Below are positions 7,494-14,028 of a DNA stretch of 14,028 nucleotides, in pieces. The notes beneath the pieces are model-generated. The model made no database searches. It saw nothing but the letters and a program-made list of their open reading frames with translations, and had not been told where the DNA came from. The DNA lies in contig JAFLJX010000004.1 in the NCBI GenBank assembly GCA_022712785.1, forward strand, positions 1 to 14,028, written 5' to 3'. How positions within the stretch are numbered: the first letter of the stretch is position 1; each line of letters begins with the position of its first letter. The position numbers were made by a program, and so were the translations under genes. This stretch comes from Mycoplasmatota bacterium. GTDB lineage: Bacteria; Bacillota_I; Bacilli_A; Izemoplasmatales; Izemoplasmataceae.

Positions 7494-8393
7494 ATGAAAA
7501 AATTATTAGCTTTATTAATTATCACAGCTTTAAGTGTTGGACTAGTAGCTTGTAAATCAGATGATACACTGACTATAGGTTTTGCAGCTTCAACATTCAC
7601 TAACCCATTCTTCCTAGATATTGAAGATGGTATCAAGGCAGCTTTAGTAGGTACTGAAGTTGAATTAGTTTCACTAGGTGCAGACAATGATTCTGCGAAA
7701 CAAGCTGGACAAATAGAAGATTTAATCGCACAAGGTGTAGATATTATTCTTTTAAACCCAGTTGATAGTACTACTGTTGGTACTCAAGTTAAAGCTGCAA
7801 ATGATGCAGGAATTCCTGTTATCACTGTAGATAGAGGGGCTGACGAAGGAGTAATTCTTGCACACGTTGCTTCTAATAATATTGCAGGTGGAGAAATGGC
7901 TGCTACTTATTTAGAAACAATCTGTACTGCTGGTACACCAGTTCTTGAATTATTAGGTCAACCTGGAGCATCTGCTGCAACTGACAGATCTGCTGGATTC
8001 AATGATATATTTGGGTCTTCAAACGTTGATCATTCTATAACTGCAAACTGGAGTAGAGCGGAAGCTCAAGCAGTTACTGAAGCATTTATTGCTGCACAAG
8101 GAAACCCAGATAAAATCTGTGTATTCGCAGCAAATGATGAAATGGCTTTAGGTGTTGTAAATGCAATTAAAGGAACTTCTGGTATGGATATCGCTTTATC
8201 ATCAGTAGTTGGATTTGATGCAATTGATGATGCAATCGTTTCTGTAGAAGCTGGAGAGTTAATGGCTACTGTGCAACAACAACCTTACGAAATCGGAAGA
8301 TTAGCTGCATTAGCTGCACTTGATTATTTAGATGGTAAAACTGTTACTGCAAATATTCCAGTAGAATTAGCTTTAATCACAAAAGAAGATTAA
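7494..8393 (+). CDS. rbsB: Ribose/allose-binding lipoprotein of the ABC transporter
   Basis: The 299-residue extracellular binding protein catches sugar and delivers it to RbsC. Residues 1-20 are a lipoprotein signal ending LVAC (Cys20), so it is membrane-anchored, as in organisms lacking an outer membrane. Ligand positions known from E. coli RbsB can be matched: Asn37 and Phe39-Phe40 (TNPFF), Asn88, Asp113-Arg114 (VDRG), Arg165, Asn214 (ANDEMA), Phe241-Asp242 (VGFD) and Gln262. At the site of RbsB Phe164 it has Trp186 (TANWSRAE), which is the residue found in E. coli allose-binding protein. A strong AGGAGG site (7482-7487) suits high expression. The GC is a little higher than in flanking genes, as often with abundant proteins. 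Ribose as ligand is likely; allose also is inference from the downstream genes. Confidence 0.92.
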   Translation: MKKLLALLIITALSVGLVACKSDDTLTIGFAASTFTNPFFLDIEDGIKAALVGTEVELVSLGADNDSAKQAGQIEDLIAQGVDIILLNPVDSTTVGTQVKAANDAGIPVITVDRGADEGVILAHVASNNIAGGEMAATYLETICTAGTPVLELLGQPGASAATDRSAGFNDIFGSSNVDHSITANWSRAEAQAVTEAFIAAQGNPDKICVFAANDEMALGVVNAIKGTSGMDIALSSVVGFDAIDDAIVSVEAGELMATVQQQPYEIGRLAALAALDYLDGKTVTANIPVELALITKED

Positions 8394-8402
8394 TTAGAAA
8401 TA

Positions 8403-8428
8403 TATTTAAGAATTATAATTCTTAAATA
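8403..8428. repeat. Perfect 26-bp palindrome between rbsB and alsE
   Basis: Thirteen bases starting TATTTAAGAATTA are followed directly by their exact reverse complement, ten bases after the rbsB stop. In RNA this would form an A/U-rich hairpin at the 3' side of rbsB. No T-run follows, so it is a poor intrinsic terminator. A role in protecting or processing the highly expressed rbsB message is plausible. A TATAAT occurs inside it (8414-8419) but no -35 box stands at the right distance. Confidence 0.7.
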
Positions 8429-8441
8429 CTAAATTAGACGC

Positions 8442-8466
8442 GAACGAAATGTCTGTCACTTTGTTC
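8442..8466 (+). promoter_or_regulatory. Second stem-loop in the rbsB-alsE gap
   Basis: GAACGAAATG (8442-8451) pairs with CACTTTGTTC (8457-8466) at nine of ten positions, counting one G-U pair, around the loop TCTGT. It is followed by AAATAAACGTTTTG and the alsE ribosome site AAAGGA (8481-8486), not by a T-run. It could attenuate or process the transcript between the ribose and allose parts of the operon. Function is inferred from position only. Confidence 0.4.
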
Positions 8467-8494
8467 AAATAAACGTTTTGAAAGGACGAATATT

Positions 8495-9172
8495 ATGTAT
8501 AAACTAACTACTTCAATGATGTGTGCTGATAATTTTAATTTAAAAGAATCAATTTCAATTATAGATGAGCATACAGATATATATCATATAGACATAATGG
8601 ACGGACATTTTGTCCCTAATTTAGCACTATCTTTTGATTATATTAAACAACTTAAAAAACATACAACAAAACCAATAGATGCACATTTAATGATGACTGA
8701 TCCAGATAAACATATTCAGCAATTAATAGATTATGGTGTTGAGTATATAACTTTACACCCAAAAACAATATCTGGACATGAATTTAGAATAATAAATAAA
8801 ATTAAATCTGCTGGAGTTAAGCTAGGAATAGCTATTAGCCCAGGAACAGATTTAAGTGTTATCAATATTTATAAAGCCTATATTGATAAATTAACAATCA
8901 TGACTGTTGAACCTGGATTTGCAGGCCAAAAAATGGTTAAAGAAGCTTTACCTAAAATACTAGAAGCAAAAACACTAAAAGATGAAAATAACTTGAACTA
9001 TCTAATAGAAGTTGATGGTTCAACTAACTATAATACTTTCGAAGAATATGCTAAAAGAGGGACCGATGTATTTGTTTTAGGAACTGGACTATTCAATTAT
9101 CCCGATTTAGATAAATCATATAAAGATATAAAAGTCTTTTTAAATAATATCTTTAAGAATATAAATGAATAA
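8495..9172 (+). CDS. alsE: D-allulose-6-phosphate 3-epimerase
   Basis: The 225-residue TIM-barrel enzyme converts D-allulose-6-phosphate (psicose-6-phosphate) to fructose-6-phosphate, which enters glycolysis. The metal ligands and acid/base pair of the ribulose-phosphate 3-epimerase superfamily are all present: His31 and Asp33 (YHIDIMDGHFVPN), His64 (DAHLMM) and Asp174 (EVDGS). The phosphate is held by GFAGQ (141-145) and GTGLF. Several segments recall E. coli AlsE rather than Rpe, notably SMMCAD near the N-terminus, ITLHPKTISGHEFR and GLFNYPD. The neighbours alsK and rpiB fit this assignment. A ribulose-5-phosphate epimerase is the alternative. Its last eight bases overlap alsK. Confidence 0.9.
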   Translation: MYKLTTSMMCADNFNLKESISIIDEHTDIYHIDIMDGHFVPNLALSFDYIKQLKKHTTKPIDAHLMMTDPDKHIQQLIDYGVEYITLHPKTISGHEFRIINKIKSAGVKLGIAISPGTDLSVINIYKAYIDKLTIMTVEPGFAGQKMVKEALPKILEAKTLKDENNLNYLIEVDGSTNYNTFEEYAKRGTDVFVLGTGLFNYPDLDKSYKDIKVFLNNIFKNINE

Positions 9173-10037
9173 AAATTATATATTAGGAATTGATATTGGT
9201 GGTACATTTACAAGGATCGGTCTTGTAAATGAAGACCTTGTCCCAATTCATTTAAAAAAACTAAGTACTGATAGTCTTGCTAAAACATTTATTGAAACAA
9301 TATCTTCATATTTCAATAAATATAAAAATGATTATACTATTAAATTAATTCACATTGGGTTCCCCGGAATTGTTAATCAAAAAAAAAATGAAGTGATATC
9401 AGTACCAAACCAGCATTTATTAGAAGGTATCGACCACATTTTGGAATTACAATCATTATTAAAAGTTCCAGTAAAAATATTCAAAGATACAAACTTTCTA
9501 CTAGCCTTTGACTTAAAGAATTTTAATATAGAAAATATTGAATCTGTTTTAGGTTTTTACATTGGAACTGGATTTGGAACTTCAGTAAAAATTAACGGTT
9601 CAATGTATTACGGAGACGGTGGATTAGCTGGAGAAATTGGTCATATACCTATAAAAAATGAAACTACACAATGTGGATGTGGAAAATATGGATGCTTAGA
9701 AACAATTGCATCTGGAACTAGATTAGTTTCATTACATTCAGAATATTTTAATAATTCTATATTTACAAATATATTTGTTGATCATAAAGATGACAGTATA
9801 ATCAAAGATTTTGTAGAAAATATTGGGATTGGAATAGTCACTGCCTTAAACTTACTAGATATAAGAACAATTATTATTGGTGGTGGAGTAATAAATATGT
9901 TAGACTTCCCAAAAAATAGATTAGAAAACTATATAAAATCACATTTAAGAGATAAATCATTTGAACAAGACTTAAAAATATATTACTCAAATTCTAGAAC
10001 ATCAGATGGTATTAGTGGTGCTGGAATAATTAGTTAA
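9165..10037 (+). CDS. alsK: D-allose kinase (ROK family)
   Basis: The 290-residue ROK kinase phosphorylates D-allose to allose-6-phosphate. ATP-binding DIGGTFTR starts at residue 10. The catalytic Asp is probably Asp108 (KDTN), the zinc site is His160 (GEIGHIPI) with Cys170, Cys172 and Cys177 in CGCGKYGCLE, and IIIGGGV and SGAGIIS close the fold. Beyond generic ROK motifs it resembles E. coli AlsK along its length: GFPGIV..KKNEVISVPN, LGFYIGTGFG and FVDHKDDSIIKDFVEN each have recognisable counterparts. The start overlaps alsE by eight bases and I see no real Shine-Dalgarno sequence before it, so its translation probably depends on ribosomes finishing alsE. Glucokinase is the alternative, disfavoured by context. 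Confidence 0.88.
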   Translation: MNKNYILGIDIGGTFTRIGLVNEDLVPIHLKKLSTDSLAKTFIETISSYFNKYKNDYTIKLIHIGFPGIVNQKKNEVISVPNQHLLEGIDHILELQSLLKVPVKIFKDTNFLLAFDLKNFNIENIESVLGFYIGTGFGTSVKINGSMYYGDGGLAGEIGHIPIKNETTQCGCGKYGCLETIASGTRLVSLHSEYFNNSIFTNIFVDHKDDSIIKDFVENIGIGIVTALNLLDIRTIIIGGGVINMLDFPKNRLENYIKSHLRDKSFEQDLKIYYSNSRTSDGISGAGIIS

Positions 10038-10054
10038 TTATACAGAGGTGAACT

Positions 10055-10486
10055 ATGAAAATCGCAATTGGCTGTGATCACACAGCAACAGTGTTAAAGA
10101 ATCAAATTATTAAGTATTTAAAAGAATCAAATATTGAAGTTACAGACCATGGAACTTATAGTAATGACAGAACTGACTATCCAATATATGCAAAGAAAGT
10201 ATCTTTAGATGTTCAATCAAAATTGGTTGACCTAGGCATACTAATCTGCGGTACTGGGGTAGGAATGTCTATAGCAGCAAATAAATTTAATGGCATAAGA
10301 GCAGTTGTATGCAGTGAACCATATTCAGCAATGGCTTCCAAAAACCATAATGATAGCAATATTTTATGTTTTGGAGCAAGAGTTGTTGGCCTCGATTTAG
10401 CAAAGATGATTGTTGATGAGTGGATAAATGCTGAATATCATGGAGGAAGACACCAACAAAGAGTCGATATGATTGATAATTTTTAA
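10055..10486 (+). CDS. rpiB: Ribose-5-phosphate / allose-6-phosphate isomerase B
   Basis: The 143-residue protein isomerises ribose-5-phosphate to ribulose-5-phosphate and, in the E. coli homologue RpiB (AlsI), allose-6-phosphate to allulose-6-phosphate. The active-site set is complete: Asp8-His9 (GCDH), catalytic Cys65 in ICGTGVGMSIAANK, His98 (KNHND), and the phosphate-binding GGRHQQRV near the C-terminus. Long stretches such as IRAVVCSEPYSA and ARVVGLDLAKMIVD closely resemble E. coli RpiB. A good AGAGGTG site (10044-10050) precedes ATG 10055. As last gene of the operon it supplies the step shared by both routes: the product of RbsK and the product of AlsK. It is not a galactose-6-phosphate isomerase subunit (LacA/LacB), since no partner gene or lactose genes are present. 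Confidence 0.93.
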   Translation: MKIAIGCDHTATVLKNQIIKYLKESNIEVTDHGTYSNDRTDYPIYAKKVSLDVQSKLVDLGILICGTGVGMSIAANKFNGIRAVVCSEPYSAMASKNHNDSNILCFGARVVGLDLAKMIVDEWINAEYHGGRHQQRVDMIDNF

Positions 10487-10601
10487 TCAAAATAAAAAGT
10501 TTCATTTTATACTCCTATAGATTCTATTTATAATCAAAGATACTTCCTATTTTATACATAATAATATTTGATTATTTATGAAAATCTATCGACACTTTAC
10601 G

Positions 10602-10634
10602 AAAGGATAAACATTATTGTTTACCCTTTTTTTT
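10602..10634 (+). terminator. First rho-independent terminator of the ribose/allose operon
   Basis: AAAGGATAAAC (10602-10612) pairs with GTTTACCCTTT (10619-10629) with a single A-C mismatch around the loop ATTATT, and is followed by more T residues to 10634. It lies about 115 bases after the rpiB stop. Confidence 0.75.
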
Positions 10635-10678
10635 AATATATAGTGTAATTAGTTCATAAGTCCGTTTACAATAGCTAC

Positions 10679-10725
10679 AAAAAGAACTCATAACATTTTA
10701 ATATGTATGAGTTCTTTTTTTATAG
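10679..10725. terminator. Second, probably bidirectional terminator between convergent operons
   Basis: A 14-bp perfect stem (10679-10692 with 10706-10719; core AGAACTCATA / TATGAGTTCT) has a 13-base loop. The plus-strand side runs into seven T residues. The A-run on the left arm gives a T-run on the minus strand. It can back up the operon terminator on the plus strand and stop agu transcripts, whose last gene ends at 10840, on the minus strand. Confidence 0.85.
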
Positions 10726-10839
10726 TGTCTACCTTAGAGGTATCATATCAACTGATCCAATATGACTCTTTTCTTTTTTATATTTGTTTTAAGGTTGCAC
10801 TTTCAAAATGAATCTTTTCATTGTTTATTCTCTATCAAA

Positions 10840-12216
10840 CTACTTAGTTGTAATTCCATTCTTTTTCAATGTACTAGTAACAATAATTTCTCCAGCTACT
10901 AACGCTACAATTACTCCTATAAGAACAGGCAAAGTATAACCCCAATCCATTGGATAACCTGGAACCCAGATAAATAACATAATTGTAATAACTAATACAA
11001 GTGCCATGAAGATTGCTAATACTAAAGCAAATTTATCTCCAAAAGGAACTTTGAATGGTCTAATTGTACTCGCATCTTCTTTTCTAAGTTTAACAAATGC
11101 AAATACTAAAATGATATAAGGCATTAGGAATAACATAGAACTAAACTCAAATAACATCCAGAACAAATCTTCTGCAGTTCCTGCCATAAATCCATATATA
11201 ACTATTACAGATGAAGAAAGTATTCCTGTAACTATTAAAGCACCAATTGGTGATTCTTTAGCATTATATTTTTTGAACATTTGAGGTAATTCTTTTGCTT
11301 CTGCAGCTTCAGCTGCAACAATACAAGAACCTAAAGACCATTGTTGAACTTGCAATACAATAGTACCAATAAATAATATACCAATACCAAATACAGCAAC
11401 AGTAGCTAATGCACCAGTTCCAAATACTGTGATAAATGCATCTAAGAATCCTTTAACAACTCCAACTTCTGCAACTGGGATTATTAGTAAAATAGCAACA
11501 GATGTAAGTATATAAATTAAAGACATAACGATGGCTCCTGATATAACTGATTTAGGAACATCTTTAGAAGGATTTTTAAATTTATGAACATTACCTAAAA
11601 TAATTTCAAGTCCACACATATTGTAGATTACAACAGGTAAGAAATCTAAACCTTCTGATGCATTTGGTAAAATACTTGATAGTGTAATTGATGTTGCTGG
11701 GTCGTAGTTCATTACATAATATAGTGAAGTCCCAAGTAATAATAATGGTAAAAATAATTTAATTGCTCCACCAATATTATTTAAGAATCCACTTTCTTCA
11801 GCAGACAAAGTTGAAACATAAATAACTACCCATGATAATACAATCCCTAGTAAAACATGGAAAATCATACTAGCTTCTGGATAAATCAATTGAGAAGTAA
11901 CACCAGTTAAAAAGATAATTGTCGCAGGCATCCATAATGCTGCATTAATCCAGTATACCCAAGATGTTCTACCGGCCCATTTAACTCCAAAGGCTTTCTT
12001 GATCCATCCGTATACTCCACCTTTGTCAGGATAAGTTGATGCTAATTCTCCAATAATATATCCCATTGGGATAAAGAATAAAATTGCGAAAATAATGTAC
12101 CATGATACAACTTGTGACCCCATATTTGCAGATGGAGCAATTGTATCAAGAAATAACATCGATGAAATAACACCTAGAAATACTGTTAAGCCACCAATTC
12201 CTTTTTTCTTAGTCAT
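10840..12216 (-). CDS. aguD: Agmatine/putrescine antiporter, APC family
   Basis: The 458-residue transporter has about twelve membrane helices and belongs to the amino acid-polyamine-organocation superfamily. It presumably imports agmatine in exchange for putrescine made by the pathway, so that no net carbon is needed for energy gain. The first helix covers about residues 9-28. The cytoplasmic loop after helix 2 shows GELASTYPDKGGVYGWIKKA (56-75), a typical APC motif. The function is assigned mainly from position, directly after agmatine deiminase and putrescine carbamoyltransferase, since APC members are hard to separate by sequence; a different amino acid antiporter is the alternative. AGGAGGA (12226-12232) lies nine bases before ATG 12216. 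It is the last gene of the cluster; no carbamate kinase follows. Confidence 0.83.
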   Translation of the reverse strand: MTKKKGIGGLTVFLGVISSMLFLDTIAPSANMGSQVVSWYIIFAILFFIPMGYIIGELASTYPDKGGVYGWIKKAFGVKWAGRTSWVYWINAALWMPATIIFLTGVTSQLIYPEASMIFHVLLGIVLSWVVIYVSTLSAEESGFLNNIGGAIKLFLPLLLLGTSLYYVMNYDPATSITLSSILPNASEGLDFLPVVIYNMCGLEIILGNVHKFKNPSKDVPKSVISGAIVMSLIYILTSVAILLIIPVAEVGVVKGFLDAFITVFGTGALATVAVFGIGILFIGTIVLQVQQWSLGSCIVAAEAAEAKELPQMFKKYNAKESPIGALIVTGILSSSVIVIYGFMAGTAEDLFWMLFEFSSMLFLMPYIILVFAFVKLRKEDASTIRPFKVPFGDKFALVLAIFMALVLVITIMLFIWVPGYPMDWGYTLPVLIGVIVALVAGEIIVTSTLKKNGITTK

Positions 12217-12258
12217 AATAAGTAGTCCTCCTATTTTCTTCGCATTCGCGAGTAAATC

Positions 12259-13371
12259 TTATTTTATTTTGCTGCTTGGTCTTTGTTGAGTGATGCAGTG
12301 AATGTTTCCTCCACCAAGAACAATTTGTCTTGTTTCTACTCCTACTATTTCTTTACCTGGAAATAGTCCTTGTAGTATTTTTATTGCTTTTGAGTCATTC
12401 ACATCTCCAAATTGGGGAACTATAACTCCGTTATTAGTCACCAAGTAATTTACATATGTCCCAGGACATATATCTCTTGCTGCTCTCGGTATTGAACCAA
12501 TAACAACATCTGTATTTTTTGCTTCTTCTGCAGTTATATATATATTTTCTAAAGGTAATGGCATTTTATGAATTTCAAGTTTTCGACCTTTTGCATCAGT
12601 TGCTTCTGATAAACGTTTATAAGCATCTTGACAAATATCATAATAAACATGATTTTTATCCTCAGTCCATAAACATAATACAACTCCAGGTTTTACATAA
12701 CTTACAACGTCATCAACATGACCATTTGTTTCTTCTGGATCAATTCCTTTTCCTAACCAAATAACTTTTTCTACATTTAAATACTCTTTTAAATATTCTT
12801 CAATATCACTTTTTCCTAAATGAGGATTTCTTCCCTCTGATAACAAACATTCCTCGGTAGTAATCACAGTTCCCTCACCATCAACGTGAAATGAACCTCC
12901 TTCTAAAACAAAACCTTCAGTTCTATATCTATCAAATGCATCCATTTCTCCGATTTTTGTTGGTAATAAACTATCTTGATCCCATGGGAAATATAGTCCA
13001 TCAACTAGTCCACCCCAAGCATTGAAATCCCAATCAACCATTCTTCTTTCACCAAGATTATTAATTACAAATGTTGGTCCACTATCTCTCATCCAAGAAT
13101 CATTTGATGATATCTCGATTACACGAATGTCTTCTCCTAACATTACTCTTGCATTTTCATATTGCCCTTGATTAACACACATTGTTACAGGAGTAAATTT
13201 TGCAATAGCTTTTGCTACAGAAACAAAATTCCATTGTGCAGGTTTTCCACCACTATGCCAGTTGTCTCCTCTTTCTGGCCAAATCATATAGACATGATCT
13301 TGTGGTTCAAATTCACCTGGCATTCTAAATCCATCCTTTTTTGGTGTTGAACCTATAATAATTTTACTCAT
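12259..13371 (-). CDS. aguA: Agmatine deiminase
   Basis: The enzyme hydrolyses agmatine to N-carbamoylputrescine and ammonia. With the start at ATG 13371 the protein has 370 residues, close to the Enterococcus faecalis enzyme. The guanidine-modifying-enzyme active site is complete: Asp96 in WMRDSGP, Glu157 in LEGGSF, His218 and Asp220 in TNGHVDD, and the nucleophile Cys359 in GGGNIHCITQQ. FNAWGGLVDGLYFPWDQD is another hallmark. The frame extends three codons further to GTG 13380, but that codon lies inside the ribosome site AGAAGGAG (13387-13380), so the internal ATG eight bases downstream is the real start. It follows aguB by 14 bases and precedes aguD by 42; a 4-bp hairpin (TCGC/GCGA, 12240-12251) sits in that gap. 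Confidence 0.95.
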   Translation of the reverse strand: MSKIIIGSTPKKDGFRMPGEFEPQDHVYMIWPERGDNWHSGGKPAQWNFVSVAKAIAKFTPVTMCVNQGQYENARVMLGEDIRVIEISSNDSWMRDSGPTFVINNLGERRMVDWDFNAWGGLVDGLYFPWDQDSLLPTKIGEMDAFDRYRTEGFVLEGGSFHVDGEGTVITTEECLLSEGRNPHLGKSDIEEYLKEYLNVEKVIWLGKGIDPEETNGHVDDVVSYVKPGVVLCLWTEDKNHVYYDICQDAYKRLSEATDAKGRKLEIHKMPLPLENIYITAEEAKNTDVVIGSIPRAARDICPGTYVNYLVTNNGVIVPQFGDVNDSKAIKILQGLFPGKEIVGVETRQIVLGGGNIHCITQQRPSSKIK

Positions 13372-13379
13372 ACATATCA

Positions 13380-13387
13380 CTCCTTCT
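13380..13387 (-). promoter_or_regulatory. Ribosome binding site that decides the aguA start
   Basis: AGAAGGAG on the minus strand abuts the aguB stop codon (13388-13386) and ends eight bases before ATG 13371. The upstream GTG at 13380 overlaps it and cannot use it, so the shorter protein is correct. Confidence 0.8.
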
Positions 13388-14028
13388 ATAATTTTGATAG
13401 AAAATCATTAATTTTTAATTTATGACTTTCTTTTACTTCTTTAGAAACTACTTTATTAAATTTATGAGTGAAGTACACAAGTATTGCCATTTGAGCAGTA
13501 AGTCTATTTTCTGCTTCATCAAAAGCTACTGAGTATTCACTTTCTAAAGCTTCTCTTGTCACTTCTTCTTTATCATTAGCTGGCAAGCAATGAAGTAACA
13601 TTGCTCCTGGTTGAGCTTTTTTCATTAGTTCACTAGTGATTACATAGTCAGGCATGAAAGCAGCTAAGCGTTCTTCTTTTTCATCATACTGAGTTACCCA
13701 ATAGAATGAATCTCCATAAACTATATTACAATCTTTAATAGCCTCAACATCATCAGTTATTTCAAATGATGCTCCAGTTTCTTTACAGTATCCTTTTGCT
13801 ATTTCAAGCCATTCTTTTTCCATATGATATTTTTTTGGTCCAATTTGTTTAAAATTCATCCCGTATTTTGTACATGTTAATAATAGAGATCTACATACAT
13901 CAGTAGCATCACCCATAAAAGCAAGTGTCATATCAGATAATTTTTTACCTGTTGGCATATGTTCTTTAATTGTGAACATATCAGCAAGCATTTGTGTAGG
14001 ATGGAATCTTGTATCAAGACCATTAATT
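13386..14028 (-). CDS. aguB: Putrescine carbamoyltransferase, N-terminus outside window
   Basis: The enzyme splits N-carbamoylputrescine with phosphate to putrescine and carbamoyl phosphate. About 213 C-terminal residues are visible. The frame is open to the right edge and the Met codon at 13991 is internal: upstream codons read INGLDTRFHPTQ, containing the HPTQ carbamoyl-phosphate motif of carbamoyltransferases. HCLPA follows later (LLHCLPANDKEE), then DEAENRLTAQMAILVYF and a C-terminal helical extension rich in Lys, as expected for putrescine carbamoyltransferases that use such a helix to hold the trimer. Ornithine carbamoyltransferase is the alternative; the DEAENRLT segment and the aguA neighbour favour putrescine. 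The loop before HCLPA reads GDSFYWVTQYDEKEER, unlike the VWYGLYE-type sequence I recall from lactic acid bacteria. Confidence 0.85.
   Translation of the reverse strand, partial: INGLDTRFHPTQMLADMFTIKEHMPTGKKLSDMTLAFMGDATDVCRSLLLTCTKYGMNFKQIGPKKYHMEKEWLEIAKGYCKETGASFEITDDVEAIKDCNIVYGDSFYWVTQYDEKEERLAAFMPDYVITSELMKKAQPGAMLLHCLPANDKEEVTREALESEYSVAFDEAENRLTAQMAILVYFTHKFNKVVSKEVKESHKLKINDFLSKL

Larger units (their letters stand above)
10487..10839. other. Convergent intergenic region between rpiB and aguD
   Basis: These 353 bases contain the two terminators at 10602-10634 and 10679-10725. Nearer aguD there is a weak minus-strand hairpin (AATGAA / TTCATT, 10807-10822) followed by TTTTGAAA, which might help end the agu transcript. 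No coding frame, promoter or RNA gene is supported here. Confidence 0.6.

Noticed and set aside
8414..8419. Internal promoter for alsE-alsK-rpiB
   Set aside because: TATAAT occurs inside the palindrome, but the bases 17 upstream read TAATTA with no -35 resemblance.
8471..8478. AAACGTTT as a second LacI or CcpA (cre) operator before alsE
   Set aside because: It has a central CG but symmetry stops at eight bases, it does not share the GGGAAC half-site, and it fails the outer TG/CA positions of a cre box.
1..14028. Insertion sequence, phage, toxin-antitoxin, CRISPR or tRNA genes
   Set aside because: I saw no transposase, no long terminal inverted or direct repeats, no spaced repeats and no tRNA-like cloverleaf in the gaps.

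Overview
The window comes from a strongly A+T-rich, low-GC Gram-positive-type bacterium. Genes have AGGAGG-like ribosome sites, promoters have Bacillus-like sigma-A spacing, and exported proteins carry lipoboxes. Trp is read from TGG and no gene carries an in-frame TGA, so the code is standard rather than the Mycoplasma code. An anaerobic or fermentative member of Bacillota or the walled/standard-code Mycoplasmatota (for example Izemoplasma- or Haloplasma-like) would fit, but that is inference; no rRNA, tRNA or marker gene is present to fix it. No mobile element, CRISPR array or RNA gene was seen.

Left part (1-2380, minus strand): the N-terminal 279 residues of a secreted lipoprotein alpha/beta-hydrolase (PHB-depolymerase/feruloyl-esterase type) running off the left edge, and an Amt ammonium channel with its own hairpin terminator. 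No glnK accompanies the channel.

Centre (2640-10634, plus strand): one long sugar operon. A consensus sigma-A promoter is overlapped at its start site by a perfect 18-bp palindrome, most likely the operator of the LacI-family regulator encoded first. The order regulator, ribokinase, ribose pyranase, ABC ATPase, permease and binding lipoprotein is the rbsRKDACB order known from Bacillus subtilis. After the widest gap of the operon (101 bp, with two hairpins) come alsE, alsK and rpiB. Together they encode ribose use (RbsD, RbsK, RpiB) and allose use (AlsK, RpiB acting on allose-6-phosphate, AlsE to fructose-6-phosphate) behind one transporter. RpiB can serve both branches. The binding protein has a ribose-type pocket with one allose-binding-protein-like Trp. 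Tandem intrinsic terminators close the operon.

Right part (10840-14028, minus strand): the agmatine deiminase pathway, transcribed toward the sugar operon in the order aguB (putrescine carbamoyltransferase, 5' end outside the window), aguA (agmatine deiminase) and aguD (agmatine/putrescine antiporter). The carbamate kinase gene needed to recover ATP is not next to aguD, so it must lie upstream of aguB or elsewhere. The main points of interest are the joined ribose-allose operon, its operator, the possible dual-specificity binding protein, and the incomplete, reordered agu cluster.
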